From the NCBI RefSeq assembly GCF_910577125.1, contig NZ_CAJTMN010000002.1, positions 13,295 through 77,294 of the forward strand: DNA of 64,000 bases, read 5' to 3'. Under the pieces are notes generated by a model that saw nothing but the letters and a program-made list of their open reading frames with translations, was not told where the DNA came from and ran no database searches. This DNA comes from an uncultured Rikenella sp. (GTDB lineage Bacteria; Bacteroidota; Bacteroidia; Bacteroidales; Rikenellaceae). The position numbers and the translations under genes are program-made. Below, piece by piece: positions 51,502-60,664 of the stretch (position 1 is its first letter; the number at the start of each line of letters is the position of its first letter).

Positions 51502-51634
51502 AATTTCAGCGAAGATACGGATAAATTGCGCCGGCAGTACCTCCGTCCGCCACCGAACCGCCCCAAAAACGGCCGCCGATTTTCACATCTGCGCCGAAAT
51601 CGACATCTTTGCACCGAACGAACTCTCCGTATCC

Positions 51635-52330
51635 ATGAAACATCTTCTGTTCTCCGACCACCAGAAAATGGCCGAACTGATCCACGCCAACTACCGGCTC
51701 CTGTTCGTGCTGCCGCGGTTCGGCATCCGGCTCGGCTTCGGCGAAAAGAGCATCGGCGACATCTGCCGCACGCACGACATCTCGGCAAGCCTCTTTCTGC
51801 TGGTGTGCAACATCTACACTTTCGACGACTTCCTGCCCTCGCCCGACCAGATCGGTTCGTTCACGGCCGAAGAGCTGACCCGCTACCTGCACCAGTCGCA
51901 CACCGATTACATCGACCACCAGATACCCGAAATCCGGCAGCAGGTGCTCACCCTCGCCGCCGACTGCGAACCCCGGAACGGACGGATTCTGGAACGCTTC
52001 TTCGACGACTACAGCCGGGAGGTCACCAGCCACTTCGATTACGAAGAGACCGTCGTCTTCCCCTATATCCACAACCTCTCCGAAGGCCGCCCGTCGGACG
52101 AAGGCTACTCGATCGGCCAGTTCGAAGAGAACCACAGCAACATCGAAGAGAAGCTCGGCGACCTGAAAAACATCCTGATCAAATACCTGCCCGACAGCCT
52201 GCCCGAAGCGTCACGCAACCGGCTGCTGCTCGACCTCTTCCTGCTGGAGGACGACCTGAACAAGCACTCCCTGATCGAGGACCGCATTCTGGTGCCTCTG
52301 GTCGAACAATTGGAGAAAAACGTGCGATGA
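51635..52330 (+). CDS. Hemerythrin-domain protein (RIC/ScdA-like)
   Basis: 231 residues. The C-terminal two thirds carry hemerythrin ligands in helices: YLHQSHTDYIDHQIPEI, SHFDYEETVVFPYIHNLSEG, FEENHSNIEEKLGDL and LLEDDLNKHSLIEDRILVPL. The N-terminal part (DHQKMAELIHANYRLLFVLP, then FGIRLGFGEKSIGDICRTHD) resembles the N-terminal region of RIC/YtfE-type iron-cluster repair proteins. It may sense or repair damage by oxygen or nitric oxide. Its end overlaps the regulator gene by 4 bp (ATGA), so the two are coupled. Confidence 0.87.
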   Translation: MKHLLFSDHQKMAELIHANYRLLFVLPRFGIRLGFGEKSIGDICRTHDISASLFLLVCNIYTFDDFLPSPDQIGSFTAEELTRYLHQSHTDYIDHQIPEIRQQVLTLAADCEPRNGRILERFFDDYSREVTSHFDYEETVVFPYIHNLSEGRPSDEGYSIGQFEENHSNIEEKLGDLKNILIKYLPDSLPEASRNRLLLDLFLLEDDLNKHSLIEDRILVPLVEQLEKNVR

Positions 52331-52947
52331 ACGACCGGATGAACAAAAAGATCCGGCTCGCGATCATCGAGCCTTCGGCCGTGATCGCCGCCGGTTTGCA
52401 GACCCTGCTGACCGAAACGAGTAGCGAATTCGAGCTCTGTGCCCTCTTCGACGAACCCGGCCCGCTACTCGAACGGGCCCCGATCCTGCGGCCCGATCTG
52501 ATATTGATCGACCCCGTCGTGATCGACTTCCGGAGACGTGCGGCCCTCCACCCCCTCTTCGAACACCTGCCGGAAGCGGCCTGGGTAGCCGTCGTCTACG
52601 GCTTCATCGAACCAGAAGCACTGAAACAGTACCACGGCGCCATCCACATCTACGACGACCGCTCCAAAATCGTCCGCAAACTGCGCCGGGCCGTCGAAGA
52701 GCGGGCCCGCGATACGGAAAGCCCATCGGGCGAAAACTACGAACTGACCGACCGCGAACGCGAAATCCTCGTCGCCGTCGCCAAAGGGATGACCAACAAA
52801 GAGATCGCCGACACGCACCACATCTCGGTGCACACCGTCATCTCCCACCGCAAGAACATCAGCCGCAAGACCGGCATCAAGACCGTCTCCGGCCTTACGG
52901 TCTATGCCCTGCTGAACAACCTGTTGGATCAGTCCGAGATCGAATAG
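52327..52947 (+). CDS. LuxR/NarL-type DNA-binding response regulator
   Basis: 206 residues from the ATG at 52327. The N-terminal half is a receiver-like domain (IRLAIIEPSAVIAAGLQTLL, DLILIDPVVIDFRR, then AWVAVVYGFIEPEALKQYHG); the Asp in LILID fits the phospho-acceptor position but the acidic pocket (IIEPS) is unusual. The C-terminal HTH is clear: LTDREREILVAVAKGMTNKE then IADTHHISVHTVISHRKNIS. It is translated together with the hemerythrin protein. Control of the heme operon downstream is a reasonable guess. No histidine kinase is nearby, so the hemerythrin partner could supply the signal. Confidence 0.88.
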   Translation: MNDRMNKKIRLAIIEPSAVIAAGLQTLLTETSSEFELCALFDEPGPLLERAPILRPDLILIDPVVIDFRRRAALHPLFEHLPEAAWVAVVYGFIEPEALKQYHGAIHIYDDRSKIVRKLRRAVEERARDTESPSGENYELTDREREILVAVAKGMTNKEIADTHHISVHTVISHRKNISRKTGIKTVSGLTVYALLNNLLDQSEIE

Positions 52948-53024
52948 GCCCTTCCTCCCCCTCCTAAAAGTTGGGGATGCCTCCGCCGTTTTTTCCTCAC
53001 ATTTGGGGATTCCCTCCCCACCCG

Positions 53025-53074
53025 AATTCGCTGACCTTTGCCCATGAAAAAACGAGCAAAGATGTCAGCGAATT
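53025..53074. promoter_or_regulatory. Long inverted repeat upstream of the heme operon
   Basis: AATTCGCTGACCTTTGC pairs with GCAAAG-AT-GTCAGCGAATT around a 14-base loop: 17 bp with a two-base bulge. Length and perfection suggest an operator or RNA hairpin ahead of hmuY. Confidence 0.6.
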
Positions 53075-53103
53075 TATTTTGTAAGCCAACTGAATAAATG
53101 CCC

Positions 53104-53157
53104 GAGAGCCCCTGTCCCATCCGGAAGCCATGCCGGAAACGGACAGGAGCTCTTTTT
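53104..53157 (+). terminator. Terminator or attenuator in the hmuY leader
   Basis: GAGC/CCTGTCC pairs with GGACAGG/GCTC, with an inner CCGG/CCGG helix, then TTTTT. Its T-run ends about 47 bp before the hmuY ATG. It either ends transcription from the regulator gene or works as an attenuator. Confidence 0.65.
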
Positions 53158-53202
53158 CATCTCTGCCTTCCCCAACCGATTCACAACACAAAAAAACATA
53201 CC

Positions 53203-53793
53203 ATGAAAAAACGTTCGCTCTTTTTCCCGGCCCTTCTGTGCGCCACACTGACCTTCACGGCCTGCAAAGACGACAAAGGAGTCGTCCCGCCGCCCGCCAG
53301 CGGCACATTCACCGTACGCGCTCCCGTTTTCGACCGTTGGACCTACTTCTCGTTCGAACAAAACGACACCATCCGGACCGACGGCAGCTATACCGCCCTC
53401 GCCGACAGCCGTTCGTGGGATCTCGCTTTCCACCGCGGCGACATCCGCACCAACGGTGGTGCCTCGGGCCCCGGCCGAGGAGGAGCATTCAAAACCGCAG
53501 CGACCGAGATGAGCGCCGTGACCGAAGATCCTGCCGAAGTCACCTACACGCCGGACGTAACCGCCGAAGTCACCTTCCCGACCATGCGGGACAAAACCAC
53601 CCAGTCCCTCAACGAAGTGCTCGCCACGTGGTACACCAGTTCAGGGATGCCGCCGACCTACGTCGTACACCCCAACGTCTACCTGATCCGCACGGCCGAA
53701 GGCAAATACGCCAAAGTGAAATTCCGGGATTACACCAATGACCTGGGCGCCGGCGGCTATATCACCTTCACCTACGAATATCCTGTCGAATAA
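53203..53793 (+). CDS. hmuY: HmuY-like heme-binding lipoprotein
   Basis: 196 residues from the ATG at 53203. MKKRSLFFPALLCATLTFTA then C is an SpII signal with lipobox FTAC. The mature chain has VFDRWTYFSFEQNDTIRTDG, SWDLAFHRGDIRTNGGASGP then GRGGAF, and YKVKFRDY-like TYEYPVE at the end, the HmuY fold pattern (W-d-lafhr, tNGG.SG). HmuY proteins take heme from host hemoproteins and pass it to the TonB receptor HmuR. It starts the six-gene operon, 9 bp before hmuR. The leader contains a long inverted repeat and an attenuator-like hairpin. Confidence 0.9.
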   Translation: MKKRSLFFPALLCATLTFTACKDDKGVVPPPASGTFTVRAPVFDRWTYFSFEQNDTIRTDGSYTALADSRSWDLAFHRGDIRTNGGASGPGRGGAFKTAATEMSAVTEDPAEVTYTPDVTAEVTFPTMRDKTTQSLNEVLATWYTSSGMPPTYVVHPNVYLIRTAEGKYAKVKFRDYTNDLGAGGYITFTYEYPVE

Positions 53794-53802
53794 CCCCACA
53801 CC

Positions 53803-55809
53803 ATGCGACACATCCTGCCGACGGTCGTCAGCCTGGTTCTGCTGGGCTGGCCCGCCCTCTCAGCCAAAGAGAAAACCCCTCCCGGAGAGACCGACGATCC
53901 GATCTGGAACCTCCAGTCAGACGATGTGGTCGTCACCGCCACCCGTACGCCGAAACTGCTGAAAGACGTTCCCGTCGTCACCCGCGTGATCCGCGCGGAC
54001 GAGATCCGGAAAACCGACGCCACCACCGTCAAAGACCTGCTAGAACTGGTCCTGCCCGGCATCGAATTCACGAGCCACGGCGGAACCACCAACATCAACC
54101 TCTCCGGCATGGGCGCCAACTACGTGCTCTTTCTGATCGACGGCGAACGGATCGCCGGCGAAACGCGGGACAACATCGACTACGACCGACTCAACGTGGA
54201 AAACATCGAACGGATCGAAGTCGTCAAGGGAGCCGCCTCGGCCCTCTACGGCTCGAACGCCATCGGCGGTGTGGTGAACATCATCACCAAGAAAGCCACC
54301 CAGCCGTGGCAGCTGAACCTCAACGGCCGATACGGAAGCCTCAACGAACAACGCTACGGCGGCTCACTGGGCTTCAACACCCGCCGGTTCAACAGTTTCA
54401 CGACGGGAACCTACAAACACCGCAACAGTTATTCGATGACCGACCGGAAATTCTCCTACATCGAATATCCCGACGGCACGCAGCAGCCCGACGGCGAGAC
54501 ACTGAGCACGACCTATATCTACGGCTACAGCGACTGGGACATCGACCAGAAATTCATCATCCGGCCGGTCGACCCGCTGACCGTGACCCTGGCCGGCACC
54601 TACTACAACCACGAGCAGTACTCGAGCAGCAAAGTACACGATCTGTATCACGGTTATACCGGACGGCTGAACCTGAACTACGAGATCAACGAACGGCAGA
54701 ACCTCGAAGCGAGCTACAAATTCGACGAATACGACAAGTTCGACTACTACCTGCTGTTGAATGAACGGGACAAGAACTACGTCAATCTCCAGCACACCGG
54801 CCGGTTGCAATACAACAACACCTTCCGCAAAGCCGGGACACTGACCGCCGGTCTCGAGTTTTTCGGCGACAAACTGAACACCTACCAGTTCGACAGCGAC
54901 GACCCGGAACACTCAACCGAGACCTACGTAGCCTTCGCCCAGCACGACGTGGACCTCATTCCGCGCCTCAACCTCGTCTACGGCGCCCGTCTCGACTACC
55001 ACTCAACCTACGGCGCCCACGTCAGCCCGAAAGTCTCCCTGATGTACAAGCTCCGCCCCGTGACCTTCCGGGCCTCCTACGGCGAAGGGTTCAAATCGCC
55101 CACGCTGAAAGAACTCTACACCGACTGGAGCCACCAGGGGATGTTCCAGCTGATCGGCAACCCCGACCTGATTCCCGAAAAGAGCCGGAACTTTTCCCTG
55201 TCGGCCGAATACACACAGAAGCGCGTCTCCGCCTCCGTCATCGGCTACTACAACCGCATCCGGGACAAAATCTCGACCGTTTGGAATGCCGCAGCCGACT
55301 CCTCGTTCTACACCAACATCGGCCGTTCCACCGTGTGGGGCATCGATGCCAACGTCTCGGTCAAACTCCCCTACGGATTCGGCATCACCGCATCGTACGC
55401 CTACATCCACGACTCCCAGCCGGTGGACGGGGTCAACACCTCGACCGCCCGGTCCCACTCGGCCACCCTCCGGTTCGAATACGGACTCAAACGCAAAAAC
55501 TACGGCTTGGACGTGAACCTGACCGGCCGCATCCTGAGCGCCGTGACCACGCACACCTTCGACGACGAGTACGTCAATCCGGACGGCACGATCGGAGCGG
55601 TCTACGAACAGCGCTACCCGGCTTACACGATGTGGAAGCTGGTCGTCACCCAGCGATTCCGCAACGCCGTGAGCGTCAACCTCGGAGCCGACAACCTGTT
55701 CGACTACCGCCCCGAAGTGCACAGTTTCAACACCTCCGTCTCGCCCGGGATCACCCTTTTCGCCGGTGTATCCCTCGACGTCGAACAACTCTTCCGGAAA
55801 AGGAAATAG
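53803..55809 (+). CDS. hmuR: HmuR-like TonB-dependent heme receptor
   Basis: 668 residues. Signal peptide MRHILPTVVSLVLLGWPALS. The TonB box region and plug are at about 40-160 (DDVVVTATRTPKLLKDVPVV, MGANYVLFLIDGERIAGETR, VVKGAASALYGSNAIGGVVN). The rest is a 22-strand barrel: FRASYGEGFKSPTLKELYTD then LIPEKSRNFSLSAEYTQKRV with the NPXL-like segment GNPDLIPEKS. It imports heme through the outer membrane with energy from TonB. It sits between the HmuY lipoprotein and the CobN-like HmuS, the hmuYRSTUV order of Porphyromonas. Confidence 0.92.
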   Translation: MRHILPTVVSLVLLGWPALSAKEKTPPGETDDPIWNLQSDDVVVTATRTPKLLKDVPVVTRVIRADEIRKTDATTVKDLLELVLPGIEFTSHGGTTNINLSGMGANYVLFLIDGERIAGETRDNIDYDRLNVENIERIEVVKGAASALYGSNAIGGVVNIITKKATQPWQLNLNGRYGSLNEQRYGGSLGFNTRRFNSFTTGTYKHRNSYSMTDRKFSYIEYPDGTQQPDGETLSTTYIYGYSDWDIDQKFIIRPVDPLTVTLAGTYYNHEQYSSSKVHDLYHGYTGRLNLNYEINERQNLEASYKFDEYDKFDYYLLLNERDKNYVNLQHTGRLQYNNTFRKAGTLTAGLEFFGDKLNTYQFDSDDPEHSTETYVAFAQHDVDLIPRLNLVYGARLDYHSTYGAHVSPKVSLMYKLRPVTFRASYGEGFKSPTLKELYTDWSHQGMFQLIGNPDLIPEKSRNFSLSAEYTQKRVSASVIGYYNRIRDKISTVWNAAADSSFYTNIGRSTVWGIDANVSVKLPYGFGITASYAYIHDSQPVDGVNTSTARSHSATLRFEYGLKRKNYGLDVNLTGRILSAVTTHTFDDEYVNPDGTIGAVYEQRYPAYTMWKLVVTQRFRNAVSVNLGADNLFDYRPEVHSFNTSVSPGITLFAGVSLDVEQLFRKRK

Positions 55810-55818
55810 GTACAAACC

Positions 55819-58800
55819 ATGAACAAAAGAAATAAAAAGATACTGTTCGGTACAGGCATCGCGCTGGCCGTCGTGCTGGCGGCGGTATGGTTGTACGGCG
55901 CGATAGCCGGCCCGACCCGGGTGGCGCTGGTCAATTTTCCGCGCTACCAGACGGCCCGTATGGCCAAATCGTTGAATAACAGCTCGATCAAGCTCTCCCC
56001 GGTGGAACTGGAAGAGTTCGAGAGCTTGAAAAACTACGATGCCGTGCTGATTTTCGGCATGGGTATTCGGATGACCGACGACCACCGGGCCCTGCTCGAA
56101 AAACTCAAGGCCAAAGGGATGCCGATCTACTCCACCTCGGTGACCGACCCCGTGAACAACATCACGAGCCTCGACTCGGCGCATCAGGCGACTTTCAAAG
56201 CCTACATCGGCAACGGCGGCCCGCGCAACTACCGCAGCCTATTCAACTACATCCGCCGCGAGCTGGACGGCAAGAGCCTCTTCACCGGCCCCGTCGAACC
56301 GCCCGTGGAGATCAGCGGCGACGTCCTGTTCCATCTGGACGACGAACAGACCTTCGCCACCGTCGGCGAATTCGAATCCTACTACAAACAGAACGGTTTT
56401 TATCAGGCCGACGGGCCGAAAGTCGCCCTGTTGGTCGGGATGGCCGGCCCGTTCGACACCAACAAAGAGCACCTCGACTCGCTGATTACGGTTCTCGAGC
56501 GGCGCGGCATGAACGTCTATCCGATTTCGAGCTTCGGCCGGCGGCTAGAGCTTCTGCAGGAGATCTCTCCCGAGGCGGTGATCTACATGCCCCACGGCCG
56601 TCTGGCCATGGGACAGGGCGAACGGGCCGTCGAATGGCTCAAGACGCAAAACATCCCGGTTTTCTGCCCGATCACCATCAACGACACCTACGACCGCTGG
56701 ATGGAAGACCGGCAGGGAATGGTCGGCGGCTTTCTGAGCCAGAGCGTCGTGATGCCCGAGCTGGACGGCGGCATCGTCCCGATGGCCGTCAACGCCCAAT
56801 TCATCGACGACGAGGGACTCTACCTTTTCAAATCCATCCCCGGGCGGGCGGAACAGTTTGCCGGCACCGTGGCGAACTACCTGACGCTCCGGACAAAGGC
56901 CAACAAAGACAAAAAAGTGGCCGTCTACTACTTCAAAGGCCCCGGCAGCCACTCGCTGGTCGCCTCGGGATTGGAGGTGCTGCCCTCGCTGTACAACTTT
57001 CTGAAGAAACTGCAGAGTGAAGGGTACGACCTGAGCGGCCTGCCCGCTTCGGAAAAGGAATTCGAAAAACTGGTGATGGAGCGCGGCCCGGTCTTCAACA
57101 GCTATGCCGAGGGGAACATCGAGCGCTACCTGCACTCCGGCTACCCCGAACTGGTTCCGGCCGCCGACTACGACAACTGGCTGCGTCAGACCTTGCGGCC
57201 GGAGCAGTACGCCGAACTGACCGCTAAACACGGAGCGGCTCCGGGCGCCTTCTACACCACCGGCGACAGCATCGCCGTAACCCGGATCCGGTTCGGAAAC
57301 ATCGTCCTGCTGTCCCAGCCGACCCAAAGCACCGGCGAGAACACCTTTGCCGCCGTTCACGGCGACAACCCGATCCCGCCGCACCACTACCTGGCCTCCT
57401 ACCTTTGGACACGCTACGGCTTCGGCGCCGACGCCATGCTCCACTTCGGCACACACGGTTCGCTGGAGTTCATCCCCGGCAAACAGGTCGCCCTCTCGAC
57501 CGCCGACTGGAGCGACCGGCTGGTGGGCGATCTGCCTCACTTCTACCTCTATACGATCGGCGACGTGGGCGAAGGGATCATCGCCAAACGGCGCAGCTAT
57601 GCGACCACCGTATCGCACCTGACCCCGCCGTTCATCGAGACCGAAATGCGCGGCGAAGTCGGCCAGCTGCTGGAACGCATCAAAAACTACCTCGCCAAAG
57701 AGGAGAGCGACCGTTCGGCGGACGACAACCTGCAAATCAAACGTCTGGCCCTGAAAATGGGTCTGCACCGCGACCTGAAACTGGACAGCGTGCAGACGCA
57801 GCCCTATACGGATGCCGAGATCGAACGGATCGAAAGTTTCGCCGAAGAGCTCTGCTCCGAAAAGATCACCGGCGGGATGTACACCCTCGGCGTGCCGTTC
57901 ACCCCGGAAAAGATCCGCTCGTCGGTCGAACTGCTGGCCACCGAGCCGATCGCATACGGACTGGCCGCTCTCGACAAGACACAGGGCAAAGTCACTCAGA
58001 AACAGATCGACCAGACCACCTTTTTCAACCGGCAGTATCGGACAAAGGCTCAGACGGCTGTCAAAAATCTGCTCTCCTCGCCGACACTGTCGACCGAGGC
58101 GGTGCTCCGTTCGCTCGGCATTTCGGAAGCCCAGCTGGCACGGGCCCGGCACATCCGGGAGCTCTCCAAACCGAAAGACCGGATGGCGATGCTCAAGGCC
58201 ATGAACACGAAAAACGGTTCCGACAACAAAAAAACAAGACCCGAAGCCGTTTCGGGTGCGACATCCGCGCGAGATACCGTCACGGCAGCCGACAAAGCGT
58301 TCGCCGATGCCGTGCTGAACATCGCCGACGCGGTAGCCAACGTCCGGAACTATCGTACCGCCTTGGAAAACAGCCCCGCCGGCGAGCTGGAATCATTCGT
58401 CCATGCGCTGAGCGGCGGTTATGTGGCCCCCACTCCGGGCGGCGACTACATCGCCAATCCGAACACCCTGCCCACCGGGCGCAACCTCTACTCCATCAAC
58501 GCCGAAGCCACCCCCTCGCCCGACGCCTGGACCAAAGGCGTCGCCATGGGCGAACAGATGCTGGCCGACTACATGAAGAACCACGGCGGCAACTATCCGC
58601 AAAAAGTGAGCTTCACCCTCTGGTCGGGCGCCTTCATCGAGAGCGAAGGGGCTACGATCGCCCAGATTCTGTGGATGCTCGGCGCCGAACCGATCCGCGA
58701 CCAGTTCGGCCGCGTGATGGACATCCGGCTGGTTCCGGCCTCGGAGCTGAACCGCCCGCGGATCGACGTGGTGGTACAGACCTCCGGCCAGCTGCGCGAC

Positions 58801-59982
58801 CTCGCCGCCTCGCGTCTGGCGCTGATCCAGAAAGCCATCGGCATGGCTGCGGCAGCTGAGGACGGCGGAGAAAACTACGTCGCCAAAGGACAGGTCGATG
58901 CCGAAAAGATACTGCTCGAAAAAGGGTTCTCGCCCAAAGAGGCGCGCGAGCTCTCGACCCAGCGCATCTTCGGCGGTCTGAACGGAATGGCCGGCACCGG
59001 CATCACCGCCCTGGTCGAAAGCGGTGACCGCTGGGAAAAAGAGAGCGAAATCTCCGAAGTCTATCTCAACAACATGGGCGCCGTCTACGGCAGCTCCGAA
59101 GCGTGGGGCGATTTCCGGGCCGGCGTCTTCGAAGCCGCCCTGCAGAACACCGACGCCGTCGTACAGCCGCGCCAAAGCAACACCTGGGGGGCGCTGAGTC
59201 TCGACCACGTCTACGAATTCATGGGGGGTCTGAACCTGACCGTCCGCAACGTGACAGGTCGCGACCCGGAAACCTACTTCAACGACCTGCGCAACCGGCA
59301 CCACGCCCGTGTACAGGAGTTGAAAGAGGCCATCGGCGTCGAATCGCGCACCACGATCTTCAATCCGACCTACATCCGCGAACAGATGAAGGGCGGTGCC
59401 TCGTCGGCCGGCCGTTTCACCGAGATCGTGCGGAACACCTACGGGTGGAACGTCATGAAACCCGCCGCGATCGACAACGAGATGTGGGATCGGATTTACG
59501 ACATCTACGTCAAAGACGAGTTGAATCTGGGCACCCAGACCTTCTTCGAACGCGAGAATCCGGCCGCCCTGCAGGAGATCACCGCCGTGATGATGGAGAC
59601 CGCCCGCAAAGGCTACTGGCAGGCTACGCCGGAACAGCTGAAGGCTATCGCCGAGCTGCACAGCGAACTAGTGACCCGGCACGAAGCGGCCTGCAGCGGC
59701 TTCACCTGCGACAACGCCAAACTGCGCGACTTCATCGGCCGGCAGCTGACTCCCGAGCAGGCCAAGAGCTACAACGCATCCGTCGACCGGGCCCTTTCGG
59801 CCGCCCCGTCCAACCACACGGACAACAACGGAATGGTGCTCGAAAAAGAATCGCTCAACCGCACGGCCGAAGCAGAAAATCCGTTCCGCGGCCTCGGCAT
59901 CGCGTTGGGAGCGTTCGGCGTGATCTGCGCCGCAGTGGCTGTGATGCTGATCCTGCGCAAAGTGCGTCAATCCAAATCCTGA
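55819..59982 (+). CDS. hmuS: HmuS-like CobN-type (de)chelatase, membrane-anchored
   Basis: 1387 residues. N-terminal membrane anchor (ILFGTGIALAVVLAAVWLYG) and a C-terminal one (LGIALGAFGVICAAVAVMLI). Between them is a CobN/BchH-type large chelatase: GENTFAAVHGDNPIPPHHYL, FGADAMLHFGTHGSLEFIPG (H-x-G-T-H-G-S-x-E metal/porphyrin site), and ALSLDHVYEFMGGLNLTVRN near the end. HmuS in Bacteroidetes heme operons is thought to remove or handle iron from heme in the periplasm. The membrane anchors at both ends separate it from cytosolic cobaltochelatase CobN. It lies 9 bp after hmuR. Confidence 0.9.
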   Translation: MNKRNKKILFGTGIALAVVLAAVWLYGAIAGPTRVALVNFPRYQTARMAKSLNNSSIKLSPVELEEFESLKNYDAVLIFGMGIRMTDDHRALLEKLKAKGMPIYSTSVTDPVNNITSLDSAHQATFKAYIGNGGPRNYRSLFNYIRRELDGKSLFTGPVEPPVEISGDVLFHLDDEQTFATVGEFESYYKQNGFYQADGPKVALLVGMAGPFDTNKEHLDSLITVLERRGMNVYPISSFGRRLELLQEISPEAVIYMPHGRLAMGQGERAVEWLKTQNIPVFCPITINDTYDRWMEDRQGMVGGFLSQSVVMPELDGGIVPMAVNAQFIDDEGLYLFKSIPGRAEQFAGTVANYLTLRTKANKDKKVAVYYFKGPGSHSLVASGLEVLPSLYNFLKKLQSEGYDLSGLPASEKEFEKLVMERGPVFNSYAEGNIERYLHSGYPELVPAADYDNWLRQTLRPEQYAELTAKHGAAPGAFYTTGDSIAVTRIRFGNIVLLSQPTQSTGENTFAAVHGDNPIPPHHYLASYLWTRYGFGADAMLHFGTHGSLEFIPGKQVALSTADWSDRLVGDLPHFYLYTIGDVGEGIIAKRRSYATTVSHLTPPFIETEMRGEVGQLLERIKNYLAKEESDRSADDNLQIKRLALKMGLHRDLKLDSVQTQPYTDAEIERIESFAEELCSEKITGGMYTLGVPFTPEKIRSSVELLATEPIAYGLAALDKTQGKVTQKQIDQTTFFNRQYRTKAQTAVKNLLSSPTLSTEAVLRSLGISEAQLARARHIRELSKPKDRMAMLKAMNTKNGSDNKKTRPEAVSGATSARDTVTAADKAFADAVLNIADAVANVRNYRTALENSPAGELESFVHALSGGYVAPTPGGDYIANPNTLPTGRNLYSINAEATPSPDAWTKGVAMGEQMLADYMKNHGGNYPQKVSFTLWSGAFIESEGATIAQILWMLGAEPIRDQFGRVMDIRLVPASELNRPRIDVVVQTSGQLRDLAASRLALIQKAIGMAAAAEDGGENYVAKGQVDAEKILLEKGFSPKEARELSTQRIFGGLNGMAGTGITALVESGDRWEKESEISEVYLNNMGAVYGSSEAWGDFRAGVFEAALQNTDAVVQPRQSNTWGALSLDHVYEFMGGLNLTVRNVTGRDPETYFNDLRNRHHARVQELKEAIGVESRTTIFNPTYIREQMKGGASSAGRFTEIVRNTYGWNVMKPAAIDNEMWDRIYDIYVKDELNLGTQTFFERENPAALQEITAVMMETARKGYWQATPEQLKAIAELHSELVTRHEAACSGFTCDNAKLRDFIGRQLTPEQAKSYNASVDRALSAAPSNHTDNNGMVLEKESLNRTAEAENPFRGLGIALGAFGVICAAVAVMLILRKVRQSKS

Positions 59983-59987
59983 GACAC

Positions 59988-60662
59988 ATGGACAGCGTAC
60001 TGTTGTTACTGACCCTGCTGGTCGTCGTCAAGACAGCACTGACCGACAGCCTCCTGCCCCGACGGTGGCAGGGGGTGGTGTTCGGTCTGCTCTGCGCCGG
60101 CTTCGTCTGGTTCTGCCACCCGTATGCATTGGAGTTCAACAAACTCCAGGTCGAACAAGCGCTCTACGCCAAAGACGCCCTGATGAACATCTCACTGATC
60201 GTGATGCTCGACCTGCTGCTGACCTTCGGCAACTGCCGGGCACAGATCGTCCCCCGTCGCAAGACCCGCTGGATGAGATACATACCAACCCTGCTGATCT
60301 TCCCGGCGATATTCTACCTGCAAATCAATCTTTTCTTCACTTTCGCAGGAAGTTCGTTCGCCGCCGTCAGCACCTGGTTGGTCATCGGCATCTTCGTAAT
60401 CCTGACGGGAGGCGACTGGGCGGTACGTACACTGATTCCGTCCCAAGAGGGACGCATCGAGTTGACCCTCCTGACCGGGATGCTGATATTCGCGCTCACG
60501 ATCTGCTGCACCGTTTTCCATCCGTCGGCCACCGTGGTCAGCCACAGCGCACCGATCGACTGGCACGGCATGGGATTGGCCCTGTCGATCACGGGTGTGC
60601 TCTTCGCCGCGGGATACTTCGCACCCCGCCTCCTGAAAAAGCTGAAAAAACAACACAACTAA
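59988..60662 (+). CDS. hmuT: HmuT-like inner-membrane protein
   Basis: 224 residues from the ATG at 59988 (MDSVLLLLTLLVVVKTALTD). Several membrane helices: LPRRWQGVVFGLLCAGFVWF, NISLIVMLDLLLTFGNCRAQ, YIPTLLIFPAIFYLQINLFF, STWLVIGIFVILTGGDWAVR, LTLLTGMLIFALTICCTVFH and a final GLALSITGVLFAAGYFAPRL. It has no known enzyme motif. Position between the chelatase and the TolQ/ExbB-type subunit matches HmuT of the six-gene heme operon. The stop is followed 2 bp later by the next start, so translation is coupled. Confidence 0.83.
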   Translation: MDSVLLLLTLLVVVKTALTDSLLPRRWQGVVFGLLCAGFVWFCHPYALEFNKLQVEQALYAKDALMNISLIVMLDLLLTFGNCRAQIVPRRKTRWMRYIPTLLIFPAIFYLQINLFFTFAGSSFAAVSTWLVIGIFVILTGGDWAVRTLIPSQEGRIELTLLTGMLIFALTICCTVFHPSATVVSHSAPIDWHGMGLALSITGVLFAAGYFAPRLLKKLKKQHN

Positions 60663-60664
60663 AC

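Noticed and set aside
50041..52947. A plus-strand ORF of 968 codons
   Set aside because: Mostly antisense to cas6 and the transporter; only the final part in this frame, from 52327, is the LuxR regulator.
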